A DNA stretch of 64,000 nucleotides from Paraburkholderia sp. GTDB lineage: Bacteria > Pseudomonadota > Gammaproteobacteria > Burkholderiales > Burkholderiaceae. Below are positions 30,399 through 39,992 of the stretch, piece after piece. Both the position numbers and the translations under genes were made by a program. The notes beneath the pieces are model-generated. The model saw only the letters and a list, made by a program, of their open reading frames with translations, did no database searches and was not told where the DNA came from. The DNA lies in assembly GCF_024281035.1 (NCBI RefSeq), contig NZ_JAMXLH010000058.1, positions 53,098-117,097 of the forward strand, given 5' to 3'. How positions within the stretch are numbered: the stretch's first letter is position 1; each line of letters starts with the position of its first letter.

Positions 30399-30677
30399 AT
30401 GATGGATACCCCGATTCAATCCCGCACGTTTCATACGCTGCTCAAAGTAACGGGCGTGCTGCTGCTGTTGACGGTGGCGATGGCGTGGCTGACGGCACAC
30501 CCGGCAGTCGCCGGCCGCTGGCTGGGCGTGGGGGCGTTGGCGCTGGCGTGGGGCAAGTGTGTGCTGGTTGCCGACCACTTCATGGAACTGCGTCATGCAC
30601 CGATGCTGCCCCGGCTGGTGGTGCTGGGCTGGGCCACACTGGTGTGCGGCGGGCTGGCACTGAGCCTCCTGACATGA
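30399..30677 (+). CDS. norF: NorF-like small membrane protein (cytochrome c oxidase subunit IV family)
   Basis: MMDTPIQSRTFHTLLKVTGVLLLLTVAMAWLTAHPAVAGRWLGVGALALAWGKCVLVADHFMELRHAPMLPRLVVLGW; start set at 30399, not at the ORF-track start. Confidence 0.75.
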   Translation: MMDTPIQSRTFHTLLKVTGVLLLLTVAMAWLTAHPAVAGRWLGVGALALAWGKCVLVADHFMELRHAPMLPRLVVLGWATLVCGGLALSLLT

Positions 30678-30840
30678 CGTTCCGGGAAAATCGAGGAGCC
30701 GCCTCTTTGCGATTTTTGCTGTGGTTCGGTTGCAGAGGGCCGTTTTTGCTGACCTTGAAATTGCCCGGCTGCAACGGATGAAGATTCACCTGTACTGACT
30801 TGTACTGATTGGGCGTGAAAAACGAGCAGGAAAGCAAAGC

Positions 30841-31674
30841 ATGAGAACCGAATACAGTTTTGCCTCTGGCGGAGGCGTGCAGGCCGGCGCCGATAGAAAA
30901 GTCCCGTACTACCAGCCTCAAGGGCAGGAGCGCGAGCTTTTCACGCAAGCCTGGCAGCAACAGCTGCCCGTGCTGATCAAAGGCCCCACCGGTTGCGGCA
31001 AGACCCGCTTTGTGGCGCATATGGCTGCGAGGCTGGGTGTGCCGCTCTTTACCGTGAGCTGCCACGACGACCTGACCGCCGCCGACCTGATCGGCCGCCA
31101 CCTCATCACCGCGGGCAGCACGGTGTGGGTGGATGGGCCGCTGACGCAGGCCGTGCGCGCAGGCGGCATCTGCTATCTCGACGAGGTTGTCGAGGCCCGC
31201 AAGGACACGACTGTCGTGCTGCATCCGCTGACCGACGATCGCCGCATCCTGCCGATCGAGCGCACGGGTGAGGTGTTGCAGGCCCCGCCCGGATTCATGC
31301 TGGTCGTCTCGTATAACCCGGGCTACCAGCACGTGCTCAAAACGCTGAAGCCCAGCACGCGCCAGCGTTTTGTGGCGATGACGTTCGATTTTCCGCGCCC
31401 CGAGGTGGAAGCCCCCGTGGTGGTGAACGAAAGCGGCGTGGCCTCCGGGATGGCCGAGCGCCTGGTGGGGCTGGCCAGCAGCATCCGTCGCCTGGCGGGC
31501 GTGGATCTGGACGAAGCCGTCAGCACGCGTCTGCTCGTCTACGCAGCCAAGCTTATTGCTGCCGGCATGGACCCGCGCGTGGCCTGCCGTTCGGCCGTCG
31601 TGGAGCCGCTATCGGACGAACCCGGGACGATCGCCGCGCTGATGGCGGTGGTGGATACGCAGTTCCCGGCGTAA
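30841..31674 (+). CDS. norQ: NorQ/NirQ/CbbQ-family MoxR AAA+ ATPase
   Basis: LPVLIKGPTGCGKTRFVAHMAARLG...CYLDEVVEARKDTTVVLHPLTDDRR. Confidence 0.92.
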   Translation: MRTEYSFASGGGVQAGADRKVPYYQPQGQERELFTQAWQQQLPVLIKGPTGCGKTRFVAHMAARLGVPLFTVSCHDDLTAADLIGRHLITAGSTVWVDGPLTQAVRAGGICYLDEVVEARKDTTVVLHPLTDDRRILPIERTGEVLQAPPGFMLVVSYNPGYQHVLKTLKPSTRQRFVAMTFDFPRPEVEAPVVVNESGVASGMAERLVGLASSIRRLAGVDLDEAVSTRLLVYAAKLIAAGMDPRVACRSAVVEPLSDEPGTIAALMAVVDTQFPA

Positions 31675-31708
31675 GCCAGGCGCAATATCGCACGAAAGAA
31701 AGCACTTC

Positions 31709-33646
31709 ATGGAAGATACCGTAGGCGGCTGGTGGGACGTGCTGATCCGCAAGGCGGCGTATCGCGGGCATCCGCGGGCTGCCGTGCAGCTGGCGGACAT
31801 CGACAAGCTCGCGCCCGTGTTTTTCCGCGCGATGGGCGGTGCGGCGGGCCTGGGGCTGCGTAGTACGGTTGGAACGGAGCACGCAGGCCGGCGCAGCCTG
31901 CTGGAGCGGATAGCGGGCACCAACACCACGCTGGAACTGACGTGGAGCGATGCCAGGTCCCTCTACTTGCCGGAGAAGATCGACCTCTTCCCGGACAAGG
32001 AGCGCAACAAACAACTCTATTTCTGGCTGCTGGCGTTGAGCGCCGAATACGCCACGCTATTTGCCGATGCGGAATTTGCCCAGGCCGACTGGCTCGAGCG
32101 CAACCGGATCGCCACCGTGCGCTGCCTGCGGGCGATGCCGGGGTTAGGGGAGATATACGCCCTGCTGGTGCGTGACTACATTCCGCTGCGCGGTGCGCTC
32201 TGGGATTTGTCGGCGCAGGAGCAGCAGATAGAAAAACACATCCGGCAAACGCTGCAGAACCCTGAAAACCCCGCCGCTGCGGAGATGACGGATGTGGTGG
32301 AAACGGCTGTGCAGGCCGGCTCATGCAGCAAGACACGCAGCAAGACACGCAAAAAGAGCGTCGGCATCACGCCCGTTCATCTCTGGATGCACCCCACACC
32401 GCCTGCGCATGCAGGGCAGGCCGCATCCGACGACGGTAGCGGGCGAGATGGCGAAAACGACCAGCACCGGTCCGAAGAGACCCGCAAGCGTCGCCGCTAC
32501 CGTGCGCAGAAGGCCGCGCCTGACGAGCGGCAAAACGGCCCGCTGATTGTCTTTCGCGCGGAATCCATCTTTACCTGGGATAACTATCTAAAGGTCAATC
32601 GCAGCGACGAAGACGACGGCGACAACGACACTCGCCCGGCGGACGACATGGACACGCTGAGCGTGGCGCGCGACACCAAAAAGCGGTCGTCGCGGCTGCG
32701 TTTCGATCTGGATCTGCCGGGTGCGGAGGCAGACGGCACGCCCATCGGGCCCGGCATCCTGGTACCGGAGTGGGATTTTCGCCAGCAGGTGCTCCTGCCG
32801 GACTACTGCGTGATCAAACCGATGCTGCCGCACGATGCGCGACCCTGCGAGATTCCGCAACACCTGATCCGGGCGACGCACCGCTTGCGGCGACAATTCC
32901 AGGCGCTGATGCCCCAGCGCAGCCGCCGTTTCGGGCAGGTGGACGGGCAGGATCTGGATCTGGATCGCGTAGTGCGCTTCTTTACGGACGTAAAGGCGGG
33001 TCAGGCGGAATCGAATGGCGGCCTGTACGTCGATCGGCCCCGTAGCGAGCGCAGTCTGGCGTGCCTGTTGCTGGCCGATGTGTCGCTCTCCACCGAGGCG
33101 TGGGTGGGCCGGGGCGAGCAGGCCAGCAGCGTCATCAACGTGATCCGCGACAGCCTGATGTTGTTTGCCGAAGCACTGCAGGCATCGGGCGACAGCTTTG
33201 GTCTGTACGGCTTCTCATCGCTGCGGCGCAAGGAAGTGCGGTTCCTGCTGCTCAAGGACTTCAGCGAACCGTACGATGCGACCACGCGGGGCCGCATTGC
33301 GGCGCTGCGCCCAGGCTTCTACACCCGCATCGGGGCGGCTATCCGCCACTCGACCCGTATCCTCAAGGAACAGCCCGCGCACAAGCGCCTGCTGCTGCTG
33401 GTGACGGACGGCAAGCCCAACGACCTGGATCACTACGAAGGCCGGTATGGTGTGGAAGACACCCGACAGGCCGTGATCGAGGCGCGCCAGGCGGGGTTGG
33501 TGCCGTTTTGCGTCACCATCGACCGCGAGGCGGGCGACTACCTGCCACACCTCTTTGGCAGCCACAACTACGTGGTCGTCCATGACGCAACGCGCCTGCC
33601 GCATGTGTTGACCAGACTTTATGCGGCGCTGTCGCAGAACGGGTGA
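31709..33646 (+). CDS. norD: NorD, VWA-domain nitric oxide reductase activation protein
   Basis: C-terminal VWA MIDAS region CLLLADVSLSTEAWVG...KRLLLLVTDGKPNDLDHYEGRYGVEDTRQAVIEARQ; adjacent to norQ. Confidence 0.92.
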   Translation: MEDTVGGWWDVLIRKAAYRGHPRAAVQLADIDKLAPVFFRAMGGAAGLGLRSTVGTEHAGRRSLLERIAGTNTTLELTWSDARSLYLPEKIDLFPDKERNKQLYFWLLALSAEYATLFADAEFAQADWLERNRIATVRCLRAMPGLGEIYALLVRDYIPLRGALWDLSAQEQQIEKHIRQTLQNPENPAAAEMTDVVETAVQAGSCSKTRSKTRKKSVGITPVHLWMHPTPPAHAGQAASDDGSGRDGENDQHRSEETRKRRRYRAQKAAPDERQNGPLIVFRAESIFTWDNYLKVNRSDEDDGDNDTRPADDMDTLSVARDTKKRSSRLRFDLDLPGAEADGTPIGPGILVPEWDFRQQVLLPDYCVIKPMLPHDARPCEIPQHLIRATHRLRRQFQALMPQRSRRFGQVDGQDLDLDRVVRFFTDVKAGQAESNGGLYVDRPRSERSLACLLLADVSLSTEAWVGRGEQASSVINVIRDSLMLFAEALQASGDSFGLYGFSSLRRKEVRFLLLKDFSEPYDATTRGRIAALRPGFYTRIGAAIRHSTRILKEQPAHKRLLLLVTDGKPNDLDHYEGRYGVEDTRQAVIEARQAGLVPFCVTIDREAGDYLPHLFGSHNYVVVHDATRLPHVLTRLYAALSQNG

Positions 33647-33705
33647 GGCGGCGGGTTTCGGGGTAGGAGCGGGGCGCAGGGGCGCACTTGATGGCGCTGC
33701 CGGAC

Positions 33706-34050
33706 TCGATTGCAATCGAATGGCATTGTCGCGACGATGCTAGTTGAACAGAAATTTGCCTTTACGTTCGGATTGGCACCGTCGAGATAAAGCATCTCCG
33801 GACTGGACACCATATCGGTCACGTAGTTCAGGAATGCATGATCGCGCAATTCCGAACTTTTCTCCGGGACGCGATGCCGTTCCAGGTATCCCGGCGTGCC
33901 GTACCGCCGAAGCTGATACGGTTGCAGGCCGACTACGCGGCTCTCGGCTTGATCTGCTGCGCGACGACAAAGACAGGTTTGAGAATCTGCCTGCCATGCA
34001 ACGTCGCGGGCGTGCCGATGTCTGCCATAGATCGGACGTCGCGGCTCCTG
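33706..34050 (-). pseudogene. LysR-family regulator remnant (effector-binding domain fragment)
   Basis: Minus strand RYGTPGYLERHRVPEKSSELRDHAFLNYVTDMVSSPEMLYLDGANPNVKANFCSTSIVATMP resembles the LTTR effector domain; no HTH and frame broken upstream. Boundaries approximate. Confidence 0.55.
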
Positions 34051-34236
34051 TTCGCCTGTGATATCTGGCCGCCAGGCAGCGTGCCGGCTTCACGGGATTC
34101 GGGCATCCTCTTGCGCCTGCCGCGCAAGCGCTCGGGACATGCCGTTGCGCTCTTTCCCGTGAACTCACCCATTGCATCATAATGTGATATAAAGTGCGGA
34201 AGGGCGCCATCGTCTTCTCGCCCGGCAAGAGGAATC

Positions 34237-36051
34237 ATGAGCGATCACAAGGGCGATTTCGCTACCGATGTCCGGCTACTGCGCATTAGCGCCATCGCGG
34301 CCGCTGGCGGCGCGCTCAGCACCGTTGCGGCCGACTTCCTCCTGCACCTCATCCGCTTCTTCACGAACCTCTTTTTCTTCCAGACGCTATCCACGGCGAA
34401 TCGTTCTCCTGCGGAGAACGCGCTTGGCGTATTCGTCGTCGCGGCTCCCGTGATAGGTGGTCTGCTCGTGGGGTTGATCGCCCGGTTCGGCTCGGAACAG
34501 ATTCGCGGCCACGGCATACCCGAAGCCATCGAGGCCATTCTGTTCGGCAAGAGCCGGATGTCGCCGAAGGTTGCCGTGCTCAAGCCGCTTGCTTCTGCTA
34601 TCGCGATTGGCAGCGGCGGCCCGTTTGGAGCGGAAGGCCCAATCATCATGACGGGCGGCGCGATCGGCTCGCTCATCGCGCAGTTCTTTCATCTCTCGGG
34701 TGCGGAACGCAAGGCGCTGCTGGTGGCGGGCGCGGTAGCGGGCATGACCGCCGTGTTCGGCACGCCGGTCGCCGCCGTGCTGCTCGCCATCGAGCTGCTG
34801 CTGTTCGAATTGCGGCCGCGCAGCCTGTTGCCGGTCGCCATTGCCTGTGCCGTGGCAGGGTTCACGCGTCCGCTGCTACTGGGCAGTGGCCCGTTATTTC
34901 CGCTGCAAACCATGCCGCTCGGGACGGTCGGCATGGTGTCGTCGTGCATCGCGGGGTTGATCGCGGGTGCGTTGTCGTGGGGCCTCTCCACATGGCTCTA
35001 CAAGGTCGAAGACCTGTTCGGCAAGCTGCCGGTTCACTGGATGTGGTGGCCCGCGCTGGGCGCTATCGCAGTGGGCATAGGCGGGTATTTTCAGCCGCGC
35101 ACGCTCGGCGTCGGCTACGACGTGATCGGCGACCTCCTGCACGATCACCTCGCCATGCAGGTAGTTATCGGCATCGTCGTCGTCAAGGCCATCATCTGGG
35201 TGATTGCGCTGGCTTCGGGCACCTCGGGCGGCGTGCTGGCGCCGTTGCTGATGATGGGCGCCGGCGTGGGTGCGCTTGTCGGCCCGTACATGCCAGGCAG
35301 CGAGCCCGCGGTGTGGCCGCTCATCTTCATGGCGGCCGCGCTGGGCGGCATGATGCGCGCGCCGATCATGGCCGCAGTGTTTGCGTTCGAATTGACGGGC
35401 GACGTCAACGCCTTGCTTCCGTTGCTGGCCTCGGCTGCGGTCGCGTACGGCTTTACGGTGCTGCTCATGCGCCGCTCGATCCTGACCGAGAAAATTGCCC
35501 GCCACGGCTATCACATCTACCGCGAATACAGTATCGACCCGCTCGAGCGTCACTACGTCGAAGAGGTGATGACGAAAGGCGTTCAGACGATTGACGCACG
35601 CGTGACGGTGGGCGACGTGCTGCGCAGCCATTTCGGCACGCAGCAGAAGTTCCGCGCGTTTCCGGTCGTCGCCGACGGCGTGCTCGTGGGCATGGTCGAC
35701 CGGGCGTTGCTTGACAGCACGCCTTCGGGGAACGCCGATACGCCCGTCGGCGAGTTGTTCACGCAGGCGCGGCCCGAGATCGCACTGCCCGGCGAGACCT
35801 GCCGGAATGTGGCCGCGCGTCTTGCCATTACGGGCCTCGATCGCGTTCCCGTGGTCGACGACGAAAAGACCCGGCGCCTGCTCGGTATCGTTTCGCGGCA
35901 CGACCTGGTCAAGCCGTCGTTGTCGGTGTTCACAGAGGAGCGCGAGCGCGAACAGTTCCGGCGCGTGTGGGTTCCGCGCAGTACGCGCTACGCCCCGACC
36001 GGCAAGCAGCCGGGCACGACAACGGACGAGCCCGCCGACACAAAGCGCTGA
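34237..36051 (+). CDS. ClC-family chloride channel/antiporter with C-terminal CBS domains
   Basis: GSGGPFGAEGPIIMTGG, GMTAVFGTPVAAVLLAIELLLFE, SGTSGGVLAPLLMMGAGVG ClC motifs; tandem CBS near the C-terminus. Confidence 0.9.
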   Translation: MSDHKGDFATDVRLLRISAIAAAGGALSTVAADFLLHLIRFFTNLFFFQTLSTANRSPAENALGVFVVAAPVIGGLLVGLIARFGSEQIRGHGIPEAIEAILFGKSRMSPKVAVLKPLASAIAIGSGGPFGAEGPIIMTGGAIGSLIAQFFHLSGAERKALLVAGAVAGMTAVFGTPVAAVLLAIELLLFELRPRSLLPVAIACAVAGFTRPLLLGSGPLFPLQTMPLGTVGMVSSCIAGLIAGALSWGLSTWLYKVEDLFGKLPVHWMWWPALGAIAVGIGGYFQPRTLGVGYDVIGDLLHDHLAMQVVIGIVVVKAIIWVIALASGTSGGVLAPLLMMGAGVGALVGPYMPGSEPAVWPLIFMAAALGGMMRAPIMAAVFAFELTGDVNALLPLLASAAVAYGFTVLLMRRSILTEKIARHGYHIYREYSIDPLERHYVEEVMTKGVQTIDARVTVGDVLRSHFGTQQKFRAFPVVADGVLVGMVDRALLDSTPSGNADTPVGELFTQARPEIALPGETCRNVAARLAITGLDRVPVVDDEKTRRLLGIVSRHDLVKPSLSVFTEEREREQFRRVWVPRSTRYAPTGKQPGTTTDEPADTKR

Positions 36052-36098
36052 AGGAAGCGTTGAACAACGCGCGCATATGGCCCGCAACGGAGAGATAG

Positions 36099-37061
36099 AT
36101 GCCTGAAAAGGAAAAGGCGCAGGGAAAAGCGAAACGCGGTATCGGCTCTTTCTTGAAATCGGTTGCGGCGAACGTGCTTTCCGAGCGTGACACGCATCTG
36201 GGCGGCGTGCCGAACGAATACTACGCCATGTGGCTGGACCCCAGAATGGTCTATTCGTGCGCATGGTTCGAAAGCGGCGAAGAAGACCTCGCTACCGCGC
36301 AGCTCAGGAAAATCGACCACGTACTCGCGAAAATCGGACTCCAGCCTGGTCACAGCCTGCTCGATGTCGACTGCGGGTGGGGCGCGCTGGTCATTCGGGC
36401 TGCTGAAAAATTCGGCGCACGTTGCGTGGGCATTACGATGTCGAAGAATCAGCTCGAATGGGCCAACGAGTGCGTGACGGCGGCGGGCCTTGCCGACCGT
36501 GTCGAAATCCGCTTGCAGACCTATGCCGATGTCGAAGGCCGTTTCGACCGGATCACGAGTCTCGGTATGTTCGAATGCGATGGCCGCAACGATCTGCAGG
36601 ACTACGTCACGGTATTGCAGCAGCACCTTGCGGCGGACGGCGTGCTAGTGACGCACGGGATCGTGTCCACGGCACCGGGCGGCATCGACTCGCGCTTCGG
36701 GCTGGACAATGGTGGGTACCTGGCGCGTTATCTCTTTCCCGACGACGACCTTCCGGACCTCGGCTACGCATTGACCGCCATGCGTGAAGGCGGGATCGAA
36801 GTGTCGAACATCCAGAACCTGCGGCGGCATTGCGTGAGGACGCTGCACTTGTGGGAGGCGAACTTCCGCACGAAGGAAGTCGCATTGCGGAAACTCGTGG
36901 ACGATCGCAAGTATCAAACCTGGTGCAAATATCTGCGCGACTGGGCTACTGCGTTCGAGCGCGACGAGGTGTCGATCTACGAGATCGTCGGGCGCAAAGT
37001 GGGCGCACGCGCGAGCGCGCTGCCCTGGCCCGGCGTGGGCAGTGTTCTGTCCCAGGAATAA
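36099..37061 (+). CDS. Cyclopropane-fatty-acyl-phospholipid synthase-like SAM methyltransferase
   Basis: YYAMWLDPRMVYSCAWF...LLDVDCGWGALVIRAAEKFGARCVGITMSKNQLEWA...ITSLGMFECDGRNDLQDY. Confidence 0.82.
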   Translation: MPEKEKAQGKAKRGIGSFLKSVAANVLSERDTHLGGVPNEYYAMWLDPRMVYSCAWFESGEEDLATAQLRKIDHVLAKIGLQPGHSLLDVDCGWGALVIRAAEKFGARCVGITMSKNQLEWANECVTAAGLADRVEIRLQTYADVEGRFDRITSLGMFECDGRNDLQDYVTVLQQHLAADGVLVTHGIVSTAPGGIDSRFGLDNGGYLARYLFPDDDLPDLGYALTAMREGGIEVSNIQNLRRHCVRTLHLWEANFRTKEVALRKLVDDRKYQTWCKYLRDWATAFERDEVSIYEIVGRKVGARASALPWPGVGSVLSQE

Positions 37062-37190
37062 CTTTGCATAGAAGCCCGATATTCTCGATGATGGAATCGG
37101 CGGTCGCCGTCCACATGAACGGGCGTTTGTGCAGGTTGTACATAAGCATCCGAACGGGGCCGTAGTTCCGGACGTTGACGGGGGCGGCGA
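37050..37190 (-). pseudogene. Remnant of the C-terminus of an IS630-like transposase
   Basis: Minus strand VRMLMYNLHKRPFMWTATADSIIENIGLLCKVIPGTEH resembles the ...RPFVWTATADSIL.KI.RLC.RISGTEH end of IS630-family transposases (from memory). Confidence 0.45.
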
Positions 37191-37455
37191 GAACGGCTAT
37201 CGAATGGGCCTGGCTTTCGAGGCTGCCAGCAGGTGCGGAACCTCAAGTAAACCAGGGCTTTCGTTTTCGTTGCCCAATCTCTTTCTCTGGGCGTAATTGG
37301 ACATAATGTAATTTATCGTCAATTTGAGTGTTACGGCTTTTTTGAAATGTCCGGTTCTGGCGTGCCACTTGATACGAGCCCTTAACGTAGGCATCGCATT
37401 GCACGCAGCACGAAACGCCGACTTCGCCGGCGCAATGTGCGGGCGTGAAAGCCGG

Positions 37456-39105
37456 TTACGACGCTGAGCGTTTGAAAGACGGTGCAGGAATACCTTCGAT
37501 CATGATGTTCACGCATGCTGGCAGCTTCAAGCGCCGCGCGGCCTGCGCCTGTTCGATCGCGTCTTTCATGTCGTCTGCATGTTCGACAAACGCACCAGTT
37601 CCACCGAAAGCCTCCGTCACGCGATCATAGCGTACAGGTAGCAGTTCGCAGCCAATCAGCCGCTCTGGGCCATAACTTCGCAACTGGATCTGATACTCGG
37701 CGTTCCATCGCGCATCGTTGCCAACGACGGCCACGAAGGGTAATCCGTAGCGCACCGCGGTATCCATCTCCGCAGCATGAAATCCGAACGTCCCATCTCC
37801 CATCACGGCGACCACAGGCGAATCAGGGTGCGCTACGCGAGCCGCCAGCGCGAACGGAAGCGCGGCCCCGATCGCTCCTGCGACGCCATTGATCACGCGA
37901 TTGGGCGCCCGCAGGCAGGCTTGCGCCCACTGCCCGAATTCGCCGCCGTCCGCGACGAAAACCGCATCGGGATGGCTGTCGAGCAACGCCTGGAACGGCG
38001 CGAGCGCCTGCACAGGATGAACACGTTTTTCGAACGACGATGACGCCGTGCGCCATTGCTCGGGCCGCCATGCGATCGCTCTCTGCACATCGCGCGCCCA
38101 TCGTTCATCGAACCTGTGCACATTGCGGCAAGCGGTTGCGAGCATTTCGAGCGCAGGGAAGCTGTCTGCGACAGCGGTGCCGATCAGGCGCTCACCCACG
38201 GCGCGACGCGTCCGCGCGATTTCTTGCGGCTCCGGGTCGATCTGCAGGAAAGTGCAGCCGGGCGCGAAAGCGGGCGCTCTCCCGAATGCCAGCGTGAAAT
38301 CGAGCCGCTTGCCGAGCAGCATCACGCGGTCGGCCTGCGCGAGGACTTCGGCGAAAGCGCCGAGGCTCGGATCGTTGATGCCTCGCGGGCTCTCCATGCC
38401 AATGACCGGAACGCCAAGTGCCGCCGCAAGCGTATCTGTTCGTTTGCGTCCCGCGCGGGTCATGCACGCCGGCCCCGTGAGGATCAGCGGGCGCGACGCG
38501 TCGGCCAGGCTCGAGACCAGGCGCCTGAGCGTTGTATCGTCAAGCATTTGCCGCATCGGTAAAAAGCTCTCGGCATTGACTTCATCAGGCATGTGAGCGG
38601 AGCCTTCCAATACGTCCGTTGGAAGGCTCAGGTGTACAGGCCCGGGTCGCCCGGACTGCGCGACGCGCATCGCGTGGACGACCTCATCAACGAGGGTATG
38701 GGGATGCTGTGCCGTGGCCGCCATCTTGACCAATGGCGCGGCGACATCCGCCTGACGCATTTCCTGGAACGCACCCATGCCCAATTGATCGCGCGGACTA
38801 TGGCCCGATAGAAGCAGAACGGGCGATTCAGCCATTTGAGCGGTATACAGGGCCGAAACTGCGTTCGCGTGACCGGGACCGCCGGTCACCAACGCCACGC
38901 CGACCTGCCCTGTCAACCGCGCGTAGGCATCCGCCATATGCACGGCCGCAGCCTCATGACGCGTATGGAACAACGCAATTCCCGCGCCAATGCAAGCGTC
39001 GAACACCGGCATGATGTGGTTGCCCGACAGGGTGAAGATATGTTTCACCCCTGCCTTCGACAACGCCTTTACCAGCGCGTCAGCACCGCGGCATGCAATC
39101 GACAT
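37456..39105 (-). CDS. Thiamine-pyrophosphate-dependent enzyme, acetolactate synthase-like
   Basis: GVKHIFTLSGNHIMPVFDACIGAGIALFHTRHEAAAVHMADAYARLTGQVGVALVTGGPGHANAVSAL; C-terminal GDGTFGFHAAEMDTAVRYGLPFVAVVGNDARWNAE TPP motif. Confidence 0.85.
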   Translation of the reverse strand: MSIACRGADALVKALSKAGVKHIFTLSGNHIMPVFDACIGAGIALFHTRHEAAAVHMADAYARLTGQVGVALVTGGPGHANAVSALYTAQMAESPVLLLSGHSPRDQLGMGAFQEMRQADVAAPLVKMAATAQHPHTLVDEVVHAMRVAQSGRPGPVHLSLPTDVLEGSAHMPDEVNAESFLPMRQMLDDTTLRRLVSSLADASRPLILTGPACMTRAGRKRTDTLAAALGVPVIGMESPRGINDPSLGAFAEVLAQADRVMLLGKRLDFTLAFGRAPAFAPGCTFLQIDPEPQEIARTRRAVGERLIGTAVADSFPALEMLATACRNVHRFDERWARDVQRAIAWRPEQWRTASSSFEKRVHPVQALAPFQALLDSHPDAVFVADGGEFGQWAQACLRAPNRVINGVAGAIGAALPFALAARVAHPDSPVVAVMGDGTFGFHAAEMDTAVRYGLPFVAVVGNDARWNAEYQIQLRSYGPERLIGCELLPVRYDRVTEAFGGTGAFVEHADDMKDAIEQAQAARRLKLPACVNIMIEGIPAPSFKRSAS

Positions 39106-39298
39106 TGCGATATCTCCTCTTCAAGACGTTTTGATTCCCGCATTTCATTGGTGTCGAGTGGATTATTCGCGCCCTCTATCGCGGTGAAAAGTCAGTATTT
39201 CTTGAAGTCAACGAAAGGATCGCTTCTTCTCGCACTCGACAATGAGCTGACACCCATGTTTTCCCTGATGGTGTTTTTAAGGCTAACACACTACATTG

Positions 39299-39318
39299 CA
39301 ACTCATACATATGAGTTG
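39299..39318. promoter_or_regulatory. Perfect inverted repeat, candidate GntR-type operator
   Basis: CAACTCAT-ACAT-ATGAGTTG between the divergent TPP-enzyme and tctB genes. Confidence 0.5.
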
Positions 39319-39510
39319 TATGACCGTATCAGGCAGACAACGCTTTCTGCGGACCCCGCGTCCGCACCGGAGACACAGCGGGACGCGTTACGCACTGCTG
39401 TTTTTCCTCGACCACACACGGGCCGGGCAACGCTGTCGGCTCCCGATCTCCAGATTTCATAAGCCGGGCCGCACTGCGGATATCGATTGCCCGGATGGCG
39501 GAGGTGTGCA

Positions 39511-39984
39511 TTGAACCGCAGACTGGCTTTCAGCAAGGATTACTACTCTGGCGCACTGATGGTCGTGATTGGCCTGAGCGCCGCCTACGCCGGCACGACC
39601 TATGACGTTGGAACCCTGACGAACATGGGTGCGGGTTTCTTTCCCGTCGCTGTCGGCACGCTTCTGGCTTTTATCGGCATTTTGATTGCCATGTCGGCGA
39701 AAGATCTGCCCGCGCCTGCTCTCAGCACAACGGACGCGCATTCGCGCCTGCCTGACCTGCGTGGCGCCGTGTGCATTATCGCGGGCACGCTGGCCTTCAT
39801 CCTTCTCGGCAAATATGGCGGCCTGATTCCCGCTACGTTCGCGATCGTGTTCATTTCCGCGCTCGGTGACCGAACCAACACCCTGTTTCGCGCAGCCGCG
39901 TTGTCGATCGTCATGTGCGCGATCGCCCTCGTCGTTTTCTCATGGGCGCTAAAACTTCAGTTGGCGCCGTTTGCCTGGGGATAG
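39511..39984 (+). CDS. Tripartite tricarboxylate transporter small membrane subunit, TctB family
   Basis: DYYSGALMVVIGLSAAYAGTTYDVGTLTNMGAGFFPVAVGTLLAFIGILI. TTG start with CGGAGG SD proposed. Confidence 0.82.
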   Translation: MNRRLAFSKDYYSGALMVVIGLSAAYAGTTYDVGTLTNMGAGFFPVAVGTLLAFIGILIAMSAKDLPAPALSTTDAHSRLPDLRGAVCIIAGTLAFILLGKYGGLIPATFAIVFISALGDRTNTLFRAAALSIVMCAIALVVFSWALKLQLAPFAWG

Positions 39985-39992
39985 AGAGCAAC

